From the NCBI GenBank assembly GCA_900539605.1, contig UQCS01000004.1, positions 1 through 64,000 of the forward strand: 64,000 nt of DNA. The letters are read 5' to 3'. The notes beneath the pieces were generated by a model. That model did no database searches, was not told the DNA's origin, and saw only the letters and a program-made list of their open reading frames with translations. A program made the position numbers and the translations under genes. The first letter of the stretch is position 1, and each line of letters starts with the position of its first letter. This document shows positions 16,122-24,180 of this stretch, one piece after another. This DNA comes from an uncultured Azospirillum sp. (lineage in GTDB: Bacteria; Pseudomonadota; Alphaproteobacteria; RF32; CAG-239).

Positions 16122-16416
16122 AATGGAATGCGCTAAAGATTATCAGGCTGTCATAAGCAATGACGGGCAACTGGCATTTGTCATTTCTGTCGGCATAACT
16201 GCTCCGGGAAAATCGCCTCAAATTGTTTACAACGGTGGAAGCTCCGCCTTACTATACCGTTCAAACGGCAATGTTTTGGTTTTAGACTGTCTCCACCCGC
16301 AAGCACAACAAGCGCTTGCCCAAGCCCGACAAGCCATTATCATTGAAACCGACCGCCAAACCGGTTATACCGTATATGATTATATTGCAAGCATAAAAAA
16401 TAACAAACGCGATTAA
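16099..16416 (+). CDS. Hypothetical protein coupled to the preceding gene
   Basis: The open frame gives 105 residues from ATG 16099; ATG 16123 (97 residues) just after the upstream TGA is an equally likely start, and the TGA-A-ATG arrangement suggests re-initiation. The protein is soluble with alternating beta strands and one helix (HPQAQQALAQARQ). No family recognised. Confidence 0.6.
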   Translation: MPVTDYPEMECAKDYQAVISNDGQLAFVISVGITAPGKSPQIVYNGGSSALLYRSNGNVLVLDCLHPQAQQALAQARQAIIIETDRQTGYTVYDYIASIKNNKRD

Positions 16417-16446
16417 AAGACTTTTTTACGACCTTAAAATATAAAC

Positions 16447-17559
16447 TCACGAACGGGCCGCGGGATCAAAAATTTCACCGCCGATAACCGGTTCGACCAC
16501 ACCTGTGGTTGAAGGAAAACTCACCGGCAGCCGGTAAAGACGCCGCACGGCCCAAAAAGCGGCAGCCTGTGCATCGGCAGCCTCTGCTTCCCAACCAACA
16601 TCCGACGCATTGCGGACCGACGCTTCCGGCAAACGTTGACGCAAAAACCGCATCAAAGTCGGATTTTGGGCACCGCCGCCGCATACAATCACCTCCCGCG
16701 GTGGTTCCGGAAGATACAAAGCCATTGAATAAACAACCGATTCTGCCACAAATGCGGTTGCCGTCGCTGCACCGTCTTCCAGAGTCAGCCCCTCCAAATG
16801 TTCCATTTTTTCGGCAAACACCGTACGATCACAGGCTTTAGGAGGATTGAGCGCAATATATTTATGATGCATCAGGGTATTGAGGATTTTTTGATCAACA
16901 TGGCCGGTGATGGCCAGTTTGCCGTTATAATCCATATACATACCGCCGTGCTTGATAACCCAGTCATTAATAACCGCATTGCCCGGCCCGCACACGAAAG
17001 CTTTCATTTCGCCGCTGCTTCCCAGCCAAATAATCTCCGAAGTTCCGCCGATATCGACAATAACCAGCGGCCGTTCCATTTTGGCGGCCAGTGCTTCGTA
17101 ATAAACCGGTGCAAACGGCGCCCCCTGCCCGCCGGCCAAAATATCGGCATTGCGGAACCGCGCCACGGTGCGGATACCGGTAAGATCTGCCATCAACTGC
17201 CCGTCACCGATCTGATGCGTATAATGTTCCGACGGCCGGTGACAAATGGTATGACCGGCAAAACCGAGAACATCCGGAACCAACACCTCTTCATGCACAA
17301 AACTGCAAACCGCCGCCGCTGCAAATTCACTGAAAGCAATTTCGGCACGGCGGATATTAACCGCGTTTTCCGGCGAGTCCGCCCTTTTTCCCAACACCGA
17401 ACGAATCTGATCCAGCAGGTCGTCTTCATAAGGCACCGTCCGGGAAGGCCCCCGGCAATAAACATCAACGCCGTCGGTTTCCGTCACCGCCAGCCCGAGT
17501 CCGTCAAGAGATGTGGAACCGACAATTCCCACCGCTGTCAAATTCTTAATATTATTCAT
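16447..17559 (-). CDS. anmK: Anhydro-N-acetylmuramic acid kinase
   Basis: This 370-residue cell-wall recycling kinase cleaves and phosphorylates 1,6-anhydro-MurNAc to MurNAc-6-phosphate. Family motifs are ADILAGGQGAPFAP (residues about 138-151), VDIGGTSEI, FVCGPGNAVINDW and VCGGGAQNP, all part of the ASKHA ATPase fold. The N-terminal motif is GSTSLDGLGLA in place of the usual SGTSLDGID, a moderate divergence; the aspartate of LDG is kept. It is divergent from tyrS, a common alphaproteobacterial arrangement. Confidence 0.92.
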   Translation of the reverse strand: MNNIKNLTAVGIVGSTSLDGLGLAVTETDGVDVYCRGPSRTVPYEDDLLDQIRSVLGKRADSPENAVNIRRAEIAFSEFAAAAVCSFVHEEVLVPDVLGFAGHTICHRPSEHYTHQIGDGQLMADLTGIRTVARFRNADILAGGQGAPFAPVYYEALAAKMERPLVIVDIGGTSEIIWLGSSGEMKAFVCGPGNAVINDWVIKHGGMYMDYNGKLAITGHVDQKILNTLMHHKYIALNPPKACDRTVFAEKMEHLEGLTLEDGAATATAFVAESVVYSMALYLPEPPREVIVCGGGAQNPTLMRFLRQRLPEASVRNASDVGWEAEAADAQAAAFWAVRRLYRLPVSFPSTTGVVEPVIGGEIFDPAARS

Positions 17560-17646
17560 GATTCATTTAAAAACATTACAACCATATTGCACTCCGAAAA
17601 TTATATGCTAATATGCGTTAAAAATTTATTATAAAGGCGAGGAAAA

Positions 17647-18906
17647 ATGAGTAACTTTAAATCCGAATTTCTGAATATTATGCTTGAACGCGGTTTTTAC
17701 AACCAATGCACCAACGAAAGCAGTTTCGACCAATATCTGTACGATTGCGAGCAAAAGGGCGTTCCGGCGGTGGGTTATCTCGGTTCCGACCCTACCGGCG
17801 ACAGTCTTCACGTCGGCCATATCGTGCCGCTGATGATGATGCGCTGGTTTCAAAAATGCGGACACAAACCGCTGACGCTGGTGGGCGGTGCTACTGCCCG
17901 CATCGGCGATCCTTCGGGCAAAGACAAGCTGCGTCCTTTCCTCAGTGAAGAAACCTTAAGTCATAATATCGAAGGACTGAAAAAATCTTTCGGCAAGTTC
18001 TTGAAATTCGGCAACGGCCAAAATGACGCCGTAATGGTCGATAACTGGGACTGGTTCAAAGACGTCAACTACCTCGCGTTTTTGCGGGACATCGGTACCT
18101 ATTATTCGGTTAACCGCATGCTGACTATGGAAAGCGTCAAAACCCGGTTGGAACGCGAACAACCGATGAGCTTTCTCGAGTTCAACTACATGCTGCTGCA
18201 GGGATACGACTTTTGTGAACTTTACCAAAAATACGGCTGCCGGGCGCAAATTGCCGGATCAGATCAATGGGGCAACATCACTTCGGGAACCGAACTCGGA
18301 CGGCGCAAATACGATGTTGAACTGTTCGGCTTCACCAGTCCGATCATTACCGATTCTGCCGGCAAAAAAATGGGAAAATCAGAAGGCAATGCGGTATGGA
18401 TCAACGATGAAAAACTGCCGGCCTATGACTACTACCAATACTTCCGCAACATCGGTGACAGCGAAGTCGGCAAATGCCTGCGCATTTACACCGATCTGCC
18501 GATCGACGAAATCCGGCGGCTGGAAGCTTTGAAAGATCAGGAAATCAACGAAGCCAAAAAAATTCTCGCTTTCGAAGCTACCAAAATCTGCCGCGGTCTC
18601 GGAGAAGCCCAAGCCGCTCAGGAAACTGCCGTCAAAACCTTTGAGCAAGGCGGCATCGGCGGTGAACTGCCGACGCTTGAAAAAGATTGCGTTGCCGGGT
18701 TGCCGGTACTTGATTTGTTTGTCGAAATCGGCTTCTGTGCCAGCAAAGGCGAAGTACGCCGCCTGATCAAGCAAGGCGGCATCAAAATCAACGATCGTAC
18801 CGTCAATGACGAAAACTACCTTTTAAAAGCGGAAGACATTGTCGACGGACAGGTTAAAATAGCCCAAGGCAAAAAGAAATTCGGTTTGGTCAAACAGGCC
18901 TATTGA
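17647..18906 (+). CDS. tyrS: Tyrosyl-tRNA synthetase
   Basis: The 419-residue class I synthetase charges tRNA-Tyr. HIGH appears as HVGH at residues 55-58 and KMSKS as KMGKS at 241-245. GSDQWGN identifies the tyrosine-binding core, and a C-terminal S4 RNA-binding domain occupies about residues 352-419 (VRRLIKQGGIKINDR). GAGG lies ahead of ATG 17647. The promoter of the next gene overlaps its stop codon. Confidence 0.97.
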   Translation: MSNFKSEFLNIMLERGFYNQCTNESSFDQYLYDCEQKGVPAVGYLGSDPTGDSLHVGHIVPLMMMRWFQKCGHKPLTLVGGATARIGDPSGKDKLRPFLSEETLSHNIEGLKKSFGKFLKFGNGQNDAVMVDNWDWFKDVNYLAFLRDIGTYYSVNRMLTMESVKTRLEREQPMSFLEFNYMLLQGYDFCELYQKYGCRAQIAGSDQWGNITSGTELGRRKYDVELFGFTSPIITDSAGKKMGKSEGNAVWINDEKLPAYDYYQYFRNIGDSEVGKCLRIYTDLPIDEIRRLEALKDQEINEAKKILAFEATKICRGLGEAQAAQETAVKTFEQGGIGGELPTLEKDCVAGLPVLDLFVEIGFCASKGEVRRLIKQGGIKINDRTVNDENYLLKAEDIVDGQVKIAQGKKKFGLVKQAY

Positions 18907-18931
18907 CAAAATTTGGTCTAAATGTTAGACT
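18903..18931 (+). promoter_or_regulatory. Promoter with TTGACA and GGTCTAAA element
   Basis: TTGACA (18903-18908), 17-base spacer, TAGACT (18926-18931). The spacer contains TTTGGTCTAAA, matching the TTTTGTCTAAA element at other SD-less genes here. The -35 box overlaps the tyrS stop codon. Confidence 0.55.
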
Positions 18932-18977
18932 TTATTTCAACGAAACAATTATTAACCAATTATAAAACTCAATCGCT

Positions 18978-19202
18978 ATGAACAAAGAAGCACGCATTAA
19001 AAAAGTGATGACCAGCAACTATCTGTACACGCTGTTTTTCGACGACGGGACTTCGCTTGAAATTTATAAGACCAAGTTCCGCGGAACCCGGCGCCCCCAT
19101 GCCGGCGATCTGTTCAAACTGACGGAAAAGCCCCTGCCCGACGGAAAAACCGAGTCCAGAATGTTTCTGAACGGAAATGAAGTTAAAGGACAACCCCTTT
19201 AA
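18978..19202 (+). CDS. Hypothetical 74-residue protein, SD-less leader
   Basis: The small protein begins MNKEARIKKVMTSNYLYTLF and looks like a single beta-rich domain with a basic Arg-rich centre. No family recognised. The leader has CAATTATTAACCAATTA and no Shine-Dalgarno sequence. It is followed after 36 bases by a second small gene, and a terminator ends both, so they form a two-gene operon. Confidence 0.65.
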   Translation: MNKEARIKKVMTSNYLYTLFFDDGTSLEIYKTKFRGTRRPHAGDLFKLTEKPLPDGKTESRMFLNGNEVKGQPL

Positions 19203-19238
19203 CAAATAAACATAGTAATAACCCTAAAACATTTTTTT

Positions 19239-19451
19239 ATGTTACTGGAAAGAACCTTAAAAATTGCTTCTGTCGAGAAAAGAGAGGACAGATACGGAAT
19301 CTGGCCCGAGATGGCAACGCCGTTTTCGCTGCCTTGCCACATTTTCGGGGATCGCAAACCGCAGCGCGGGGACACGATCATGATCGAATATCAGGGTGAC
19401 GACATCGTCGGTGCCGTCCTGAACGAAGTCCGCATCATGTCGCCCGCCTGA
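19239..19451 (+). CDS. Hypothetical 70-residue protein
   Basis: Second gene of the pair with 18978. The sequence is compact and beta-rich (residues about 35-65, GDTIMIEYQGDDIVGAVLN), reminiscent of small OB- or SH3-like domains; this is a guess from pattern only. The leader is AT-rich without a Shine-Dalgarno sequence. A strong terminator follows. Confidence 0.6.
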   Translation: MLLERTLKIASVEKREDRYGIWPEMATPFSLPCHIFGDRKPQRGDTIMIEYQGDDIVGAVLNEVRIMSPA

Positions 19452-19473
19452 TCTCGGCTGCATGGCATCTGCC

Positions 19474-19507
19474 AAAGACCGCATGTTTCTAACATGCGGT
19501 CTTTTTG
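19474..19507 (+). terminator. Rho-independent terminator
   Basis: AAAGACCGCATG and CATGCGGTCTTT pair perfectly around a 7-base loop, then T-run. Confidence 0.85.
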
Positions 19508-19547
19508 TATTTTAAATTTTAACCCGCCGCTGTCCCGCAAAAAGCTA

Positions 19548-19575
19548 TTGACAAGCCGGGAAAAAACGCTATATT
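19548..19575 (+). promoter_or_regulatory. rpmG promoter
   Basis: TTGACA (19548-19553), 16-base spacer, TATATT (19570-19575), about 45 bases before rpmG. Confidence 0.6.
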
Positions 19576-19620
19576 ACAGAAAAACTTGCGTTTAACACTA
19601 AAATTTTAAGAGTAAAAGAC

Positions 19621-19788
19621 ATGGCAAAAGCAATTAAAGTAAAAGTTAAAATGGAAAGCACCGCCGGAACCGGTACCTTTTTCGTCGCCGAAAAAAATCC
19701 GAGAACCCATCCGGAAAAACTGTCCATGAAAAAATATGACAAGAAGTCGAAAAAACACGAAGAATTCGTTGAAAAGAAATTGAAGTAA
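19621..19788 (+). CDS. rpmG: 50S ribosomal protein L33
   Basis: The 55-residue basic protein begins MAKAIKVKVKMESTAGTGTF and ends KHEEFVEKKLK. STAGTGTFF, KNPRTHPEKL and MKKYDKKSKKH match bL33 in order and length. It is the cysteine-free form, so it does not bind zinc. It has its own promoter and terminator and is too short for many gene finders. Confidence 0.95.
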   Translation: MAKAIKVKVKMESTAGTGTFFVAEKNPRTHPEKLSMKKYDKKSKKHEEFVEKKLK

Positions 19789-19811
19789 TCTTTTCTGTTT
19801 ATCAAGTTGTC

Positions 19812-19842
19812 AAATGCCGGTTCCAAACCGGCATTTTTTTGT
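19812..19842 (+). terminator. rpmG terminator
   Basis: AAATGCCGGTT and AACCGGCATTT pair perfectly around a 3-base loop, then T-run. Confidence 0.85.
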
Positions 19843-19902
19843 ATCCGTTAAACCAACTCCTGCCAGCGCCCCCACCGACCGTACATCGGCCCATTTTGGA
19901 TA

Positions 19903-19931
19903 TTGACATCAGGCTTTTTTGGGAGTATTTT
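19903..19931 (+). promoter_or_regulatory. Promoter of the 19970 gene
   Basis: TTGACA (19903-19908), 17-base spacer, TATTTT (19926-19931); TTTTGTCTAAA starts within the -10 box (19928-19938). Confidence 0.55.
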
Positions 19932-19969
19932 GTCTAAAGCACACTATTATTAACTAACAATTTTAAACG

Positions 19970-20404
19970 ATGAAAAATGTAATAACCATTTTAGCGATCT
20001 TCACCCTGATCGCCGTCGGCATCTGCTTCTATCTGTTTTCTTTTGCCGTTGCCGTGACTTTATTTATCCTTTACCTGATCATCGTCAGTATGTTCGTATA
20101 CCGCAACTGGCATGATGAGAAACTTCAGGAACAATGGCTGCAATCCCCGGTTTTTCCGGATTCTCCGCAGTTCGACGACCTATTCTGGAACATGACGATG
20201 TCCAACCAGGACTGGTACATTGAACATATTCTGAAAGACGAAGGCATGAAACAGTTGATCCAAAAGTACGAAACGACGATCCGCGAAATCTGGAACGATC
20301 GCGACTGGGAAATCTCCGAAAAGATCGAACGGAGTTCTGTCTATGCGAAACGGTTGAAAGCAATACTGACCATCCAGGAGTTCAACGCATTGCGTCGGGA
20401 CTGA
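19970..20404 (+). CDS. Hypothetical membrane protein, SD-less leader
   Basis: The 144-residue protein has an N-terminal hydrophobic region of two closely spaced membrane segments (residues about 4-43). A soluble, charged, probably helical domain follows (residues about 50-144, many Trp and Glu). No family recognised. The leader CTATTATTAACTAACAATTT lacks a Shine-Dalgarno sequence. A terminator follows at 20424. Confidence 0.65.
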   Translation: MKNVITILAIFTLIAVGICFYLFSFAVAVTLFILYLIIVSMFVYRNWHDEKLQEQWLQSPVFPDSPQFDDLFWNMTMSNQDWYIEHILKDEGMKQLIQKYETTIREIWNDRDWEISEKIERSSVYAKRLKAILTIQEFNALRRD

Positions 20405-20423
20405 CCGTTTTTCGCAAAGACTC

Positions 20424-20458
20424 AAAGCACTGTCGGCAACGCCGGCCGTGCTTTTTTA
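20424..20458 (+). terminator. Rho-independent terminator
   Basis: AAAGCAC and GTGCTTT with an inner GGC/GCC pairing, then T-run, ends the 19970 gene. Confidence 0.7.
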
Positions 20459-20489
20459 TTACACCTTTACCAACATCAGTTTTTTTTGC

Positions 20490-20517
20490 TTGCAATTTAC
20501 ATCAAATTATTTAATAT
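20490..20517 (+). promoter_or_regulatory. Promoter of candidate sRNA 2
   Basis: TTGCAA (20490-20495), 16-base spacer, TAATAT (20512-20517), with the same flanks CTTGCAATTT and TTTAATAT as at 6464-6491. Confidence 0.65.
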
Positions 20518-20522
20518 TACCT

Positions 20523-20683
20523 CAGCATTTCTAGAACCGAATGCTATGCTTGGCAAACAATTCCAACCTGCCAACCTTTCTCTGGAAGGAGTGCCGGTAA
20601 TATATTGAATAACGACGGCTGTCATACCGACAGTTTGTTAGCTCCTTCCGCCCTGATTCAAACGATCGCGGCGGTTTTGTTTT
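20523..20683 (+). ncRNA. Candidate small RNA 2 (paralogue of 6498-6666)
   Basis: About 160 bases between a terminator and the convergent mpg gene, without a reading frame. It begins with hairpin AGCATT/AATGCT, then TTGGCA/TGCCAA. The outer stem GGAAGGAG (20584-20591)/CTCCTTCC (20642-20649) encloses GAATAACGACGG and a CTGTC/GACAG hairpin, and terminator CCGCC/GGCGG with TTTTGTTTT ends it. Shared with sRNA 1 are the GAATAA.GAC core, ACAGTT before the closing CTCC, and CCGCC(T/C)TGAT at the terminator. Stem sequences differ but pairing is kept, as expected for a conserved RNA structure. Confidence 0.65.
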
Positions 20684-20690
20684 ATACCTG

Positions 20691-21296
20691 TTATTTTTTG
20701 CTGATAAAGGAATTGCCGCGAATATAAAAACGCCATGGCATATCTTTGTATTCTTCCGCATAATCAATACCGATCCGTGGTCGTGCCTCAAATTCATATT
20801 TTTCAATAGCGGGACTGATCCATACCGTATTGCCGTTCAGATCGATGCCGTCATGCTGCCGACGGGTTATTGACAGCGCCTGACACAGCTTTCCCGGACC
20901 GGTGGTCAGATGATTCAATTTTTCGCAACGACGCCGCTTCTTCATCTCCTCAATCCCGGCAACCGGTTCCAGTGCACGAATCAAAACCGCGTTGGCCGTT
21001 CCTTCCGGTCCCGCCACCACATTAAATTGGTTATACATTCCGTAAACAAAAAAGACATATGCGCATCCGCCCGGTTTAAACATGGTGGTGGTACGCGGCG
21101 TCAGTTTATTCGGCCAGGCATGACAGGCTTTGTCGCAACTGCCGATATAAACCTCCAGTTCGGTAATCATACCGGCTGTCAAAACACCGTCAATCCGCGT
21201 GCACAAATAAGCGCCCAACAGATGTTGCCGAGCCAGTTCAAAAGCATCTCCCTGATAGGTTCTTTTATCAAGCCTCAAGCCGAAATCCGGTTGCAT
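20691..21296 (-). CDS. mpg: 3-methyladenine DNA glycosylase (AAG/MPG family)
   Basis: The enzyme removes alkylated purines by base excision. Start ATG 21296 is chosen because GGAG lies just upstream; the longer frame to 21353 lacks a site. Motifs: ARQHLLGAYL, the catalytic ITELEVYIGSCDKACHAWP with active-site Glu in TE-E, RTTTMFKPGGCAYVFFVYGM, and LTTGPGKLCQAL, all in family order. Length is about 201 residues, normal for bacterial members. Product transport or cofactors are not involved; it acts alone on DNA. Confidence 0.93.
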   Translation of the reverse strand: MQPDFGLRLDKRTYQGDAFELARQHLLGAYLCTRIDGVLTAGMITELEVYIGSCDKACHAWPNKLTPRTTTMFKPGGCAYVFFVYGMYNQFNVVAGPEGTANAVLIRALEPVAGIEEMKKRRRCEKLNHLTTGPGKLCQALSITRRQHDGIDLNGNTVWISPAIEKYEFEARPRIGIDYAEEYKDMPWRFYIRGNSFISKK

Positions 21297-21386
21297 CCTT
21301 TTCTCCGTTGATGTATTTTTATCCAACTTACAGCCTTTTAAGACAAAAAACAACCGCCCCGCCTCTAAAATAAATCTTTTTTATAC

Positions 21387-21414
21387 TTGACATCACAATT
21401 TTAATTTATATATT
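21387..21414 (+). promoter_or_regulatory. Promoter of the 21470 gene
   Basis: TTGACA (21387-21392), 16-base spacer, TATATT (21409-21414). Confidence 0.5.
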
Positions 21415-21469
21415 AGCCTGCTCAAATTGATTATTCTAAATAATTATTAACAATAAAAAAACGATCAAA

Positions 21470-22000
21470 ATGAATCAAAATGTGTTTATTTTTTTAATGC
21501 TTGTGTGGGCCTTGTGCAATTTCTCAGCCTGCGGAACCCTGATTTTACGTCGTTGTACCAAAACGATTCAACAACAACAAAAATGGAAACGCGTTATCAA
21601 AAGCAGTGTTTTTCTCAACCTCGGCGCAATGATCGTCTTTTCCGACAGCCTTGGCGGAAATTTCGGCTTGTTGCTTCTGATAATCGGAAATATCTTCCTG
21701 TCATCCTGGAGTATCAAAGCTGTATGCCGCCAATACGAAAAACAACTTCGCCGGCAAAAATTCACTTTCCGGGTCGATTGGATCAAGCACAACATTGCCT
21801 ACGGCATGGTTGAAATCGACGGAATCAGATATCACGCCTTTATTCCTCCGGTATGGATAAACGAATACCAGGACGAAAACGGCCGTCTTGTTCCGGGAAC
21901 TTTTAAAAAATATCCGGTCCAGTCGACGCTGTCGGCACAATTCAAACGCTTCGTTCCGGTTTACGGCGACGGTATGCGGCCTATGGTTGAACTCGGCTGA
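21470..22000 (+). CDS. Hypothetical membrane protein, SD-less leader
   Basis: The 176-residue protein has three hydrophobic segments (residues about 4-24, 42-55 and 57-77) followed by a soluble C-terminal domain with alternating strands (KHNIAYGMVEIDGIRYHAF) that resembles small membrane-attached beta domains. No family recognised. The leader contains AATTATTAACAATAAAAAAACG and no Shine-Dalgarno sequence. Confidence 0.65.
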   Translation: MNQNVFIFLMLVWALCNFSACGTLILRRCTKTIQQQQKWKRVIKSSVFLNLGAMIVFSDSLGGNFGLLLLIIGNIFLSSWSIKAVCRQYEKQLRRQKFTFRVDWIKHNIAYGMVEIDGIRYHAFIPPVWINEYQDENGRLVPGTFKKYPVQSTLSAQFKRFVPVYGDGMRPMVELG

Positions 22001-22017
22001 CCTGTGACAAACTCTGC

Positions 22018-22049
22018 AAAAGGAGCGGCACTCGCAGTCTCCTTTTTTT
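22018..22049 (+). terminator. Rho-independent terminator
   Basis: AAAGGAG and CTCCTTT around a 14-base loop, then T-run, ends the 21470 gene. Confidence 0.6.
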
Positions 22050-22087
22050 ATATTCAGCCTCTTAGACGATCCGGGGATTTCCGGACA

Positions 22088-22121
22088 CAAAAAAAAGCGA
22101 CCTTTCAGGTCGCTTTTTTTG
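22088..22121. terminator. Bidirectional terminator
   Basis: AAAAAAGCGACCT and AGGTCGCTTTTTT pair around a 3-base loop between convergent genes. Confidence 0.8.
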
Positions 22122-22138
22122 AGAATCAGCTTTCGCTT

Positions 22139-22711
22139 TTAACGGCGGGCAAACTTGCCGGCACGTTCTTTGCGGCGCTGTTTTTTCGGATTTTCCCGTC
22201 GCTCACCGTTAAACGGCGGTAGCCACGGAACCAGTTCGTTGTTGAACTTCATGTTCACCCGCCAGCCGTGACGATCCTGAGGATTAGGGCGATCGGCATT
22301 GCGTTCGGCACGGATCTCCATAAACTCGGCGATCGACCCATAATCGGGCATATCTTCCGACATGGCACGCAGCGTTCCGGGAACGTAGGTCATACGCGGC
22401 ATCAACGCCTGAGCAAGCAGAGCATTGACAGGCCCCTGAAACGAGACCGTAGCGCCGCCGCCTTCCTTGTCTTCAATCATATACTCATAACCGTCGAAGG
22501 CGGTGGTGATCCGCATGTAGCCGTCGCCCAGCAGCACCAGAGTACTGTTAACTGAACGACCGATCTCACGCAGCAGGATACGACCTCTTTCCTCTTCTCC
22601 ATCGATGTTCCAGCGTCTGCCGTCACCCTGATTGATTTTATACATCAGAACTTTGATGCTTTGGGTGATTTCAAAACGGAAAAAGCACCGGATAATCTTT
22701 TTTTCTTCCAT
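22139..22711 (-). CDS. Hypothetical 190-residue protein, SD-less leader
   Basis: The protein is soluble, with a central beta-rich part (residues about 50-100) and a strongly basic Arg/Lys-rich tail (residues about 165-190) that could bind nucleic acid. No family recognised. The leader contains AATTATTAACCAATTAAATC and no Shine-Dalgarno sequence; a TTGATT/TATACT promoter precedes it. Confidence 0.65.
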   Translation of the reverse strand: MEEKKIIRCFFRFEITQSIKVLMYKINQGDGRRWNIDGEEERGRILLREIGRSVNSTLVLLGDGYMRITTAFDGYEYMIEDKEGGGATVSFQGPVNALLAQALMPRMTYVPGTLRAMSEDMPDYGSIAEFMEIRAERNADRPNPQDRHGWRVNMKFNNELVPWLPPFNGERRENPKKQRRKERAGKFARR

Positions 22712-22808
22712 ATTCGTATGATTTAATTGGTTAATAATTCTTTGAATGAAATCAGTATAGCAGAACTAACAATGAAATCAAGCTTTTTTTGTCAAAATTT
22801 TGGCATTT

Positions 22809-23600
22809 TTACCAGTCAATAACAACTATTTCCGGAACACTGCCAAACCGCAGCGGCAGCACACTGGTTCCCGTACCGACCGTCACCAGCATCTGCCGTC
22901 CTTCTTCTTCAATCAATCCGCGAATATAGCGCTGCCCGTAAACCGAACTCGAAACCGGTGCCCCGATTCCGGGAATATAAATCTGACCGCCGTGCGTATG
23001 ACCGGCCAATGTTAAAACGACTTGCGGCGGCACCGCCGGAAAAACGTCCGGTGAATGAGAAAGCAAAATAACCGGTCCTTCCGCCCCCGCCAACGCCCGT
23101 TCAATATCAGGATGCCCGGTATCAAAGTCCTCCACTCCAGCCAGATAAAAAGAACCGCCATCCGTCTCAACAGCCTGTCCCTCATTTTGCAGAACTTTAA
23201 TCTGATTTTGTTGCAAGGCTGTCGCCATTTCCCGCTTTCCATACCAGACATCATGATTGCCCAGCACGGCAAAAATACCGTATGGCGCTTTGATTTCAGA
23301 CAATCCGGCCGCAATTTCCGTTGCAGGCATCGAACTTCGGCGCATATGACCGTTGGCCAGATCACCGCCCACCAACACCACATCGGGCCGGTGACGGTTA
23401 ATTTCCACCACCAGCTTTTGCAAACGGGACTGTTCGCCGGGTGCCAGATGAAGGTCGGACACCAACACCATCCGTATATTCTTCAACCCCGGCGCCGAGA
23501 ACTGATAATGCCTCATCACCAGCAGACGCGGCTCAATAGCAACCGCCCACAACAGAAGCAAACAGCCGGCAACAACGCCGATCCAAAACAATTTTCGCAT
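22809..23600 (-). CDS. Membrane-anchored metallophosphoesterase (YkuE/YaeI type)
   Basis: The 263-residue protein has an N-terminal membrane segment (residues about 3-22) and a calcineurin-like phosphoesterase domain. Metal-binding motifs are VSDLHL, GGDLANG, LGNHDVW, LLSHSPD and LAGHTHGGQ, in canonical order. Relatives such as E. coli YaeI and B. subtilis YkuE are envelope-associated phosphodiesterases. It overlaps the preceding DUF2628 gene by one base (TGATG), so both are one operon. Substrate is unknown. Confidence 0.9.
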   Translation of the reverse strand: MRKLFWIGVVAGCLLLLWAVAIEPRLLVMRHYQFSAPGLKNIRMVLVSDLHLAPGEQSRLQKLVVEINRHRPDVVLVGGDLANGHMRRSSMPATEIAAGLSEIKAPYGIFAVLGNHDVWYGKREMATALQQNQIKVLQNEGQAVETDGGSFYLAGVEDFDTGHPDIERALAGAEGPVILLSHSPDVFPAVPPQVVLTLAGHTHGGQIYIPGIGAPVSSSVYGQRYIRGLIEEEGRQMLVTVGTGTSVLPLRFGSVPEIVVIDW

Positions 23601-24025
23601 CAGAACTGGTCCCGCGCCGCAATTTTTTCCAATTCTTCTTTAATTTTTGCATAACGGACGTTTTTAAAAAATTTCTCTTTGTCTTTCAAAACCCATGCGG
23701 CCGCCAACGGCGAAGTACGATCAAGGCAGTACCCTTGCTGCATCCATTTCTGCAAGCAATAAAAATTTCCCTGTATTGCCAAAGCTATTCCCACGGAATA
23801 ACCAACATACTTAAAGTCCAAAAGCGGATAAAAACCGACTTCATTGTCAAACAACGTACAGAGAATCATAAAAACCGCCAGCCATAACAATCCATCCTTA
23901 AACAAACCGCGGAAGAAAAAACCGAAAATACCCAAAAGAAAAAACAACCAACTAAAACCAAGATGCAAACGGCGAACTTTTCCGTTTTCGGGATGATAAA
24001 GGATCAAACTATAGTTATCGGCCAT
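23600..24025 (-). CDS. DUF2628 membrane protein
   Basis: The 141-residue protein resembles DUF2628, small membrane proteins of unknown function. There are hydrophobic segments at residues about 24-40, 45-62 and 73-84, and a charged C-terminus (residues 113-141). The N-terminal YHPENGKVRRLHLGFSWLFFL is typical. It is the first gene of a two-gene unit with the phosphoesterase. Confidence 0.7.
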   Translation of the reverse strand: MADNYSLILYHPENGKVRRLHLGFSWLFFLLGIFGFFFRGLFKDGLLWLAVFMILCTLFDNEVGFYPLLDFKYVGYSVGIALAIQGNFYCLQKWMQQGYCLDRTSPLAAAWVLKDKEKFFKNVRYAKIKEELEKIAARDQF

Positions 24026-24180
24026 GGTATGTTTCTCCGTTTTTATAAGTTTTAATTTGCACTCAGAGTATCAACAATTTCCTTTTTAAGCAAGAACTGT
24101 TACCACAAACAAAAAAGATGACTTTTAAAAAGTTTTCCGTTATAGTGATGATCAAAATATTCAACCAAAATGAGACGTTA

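Noticed and set aside
21297..21353. N-terminal extension of mpg
   Set aside because: The downstream ATG has the only good ribosome site, and the family sequence begins there.
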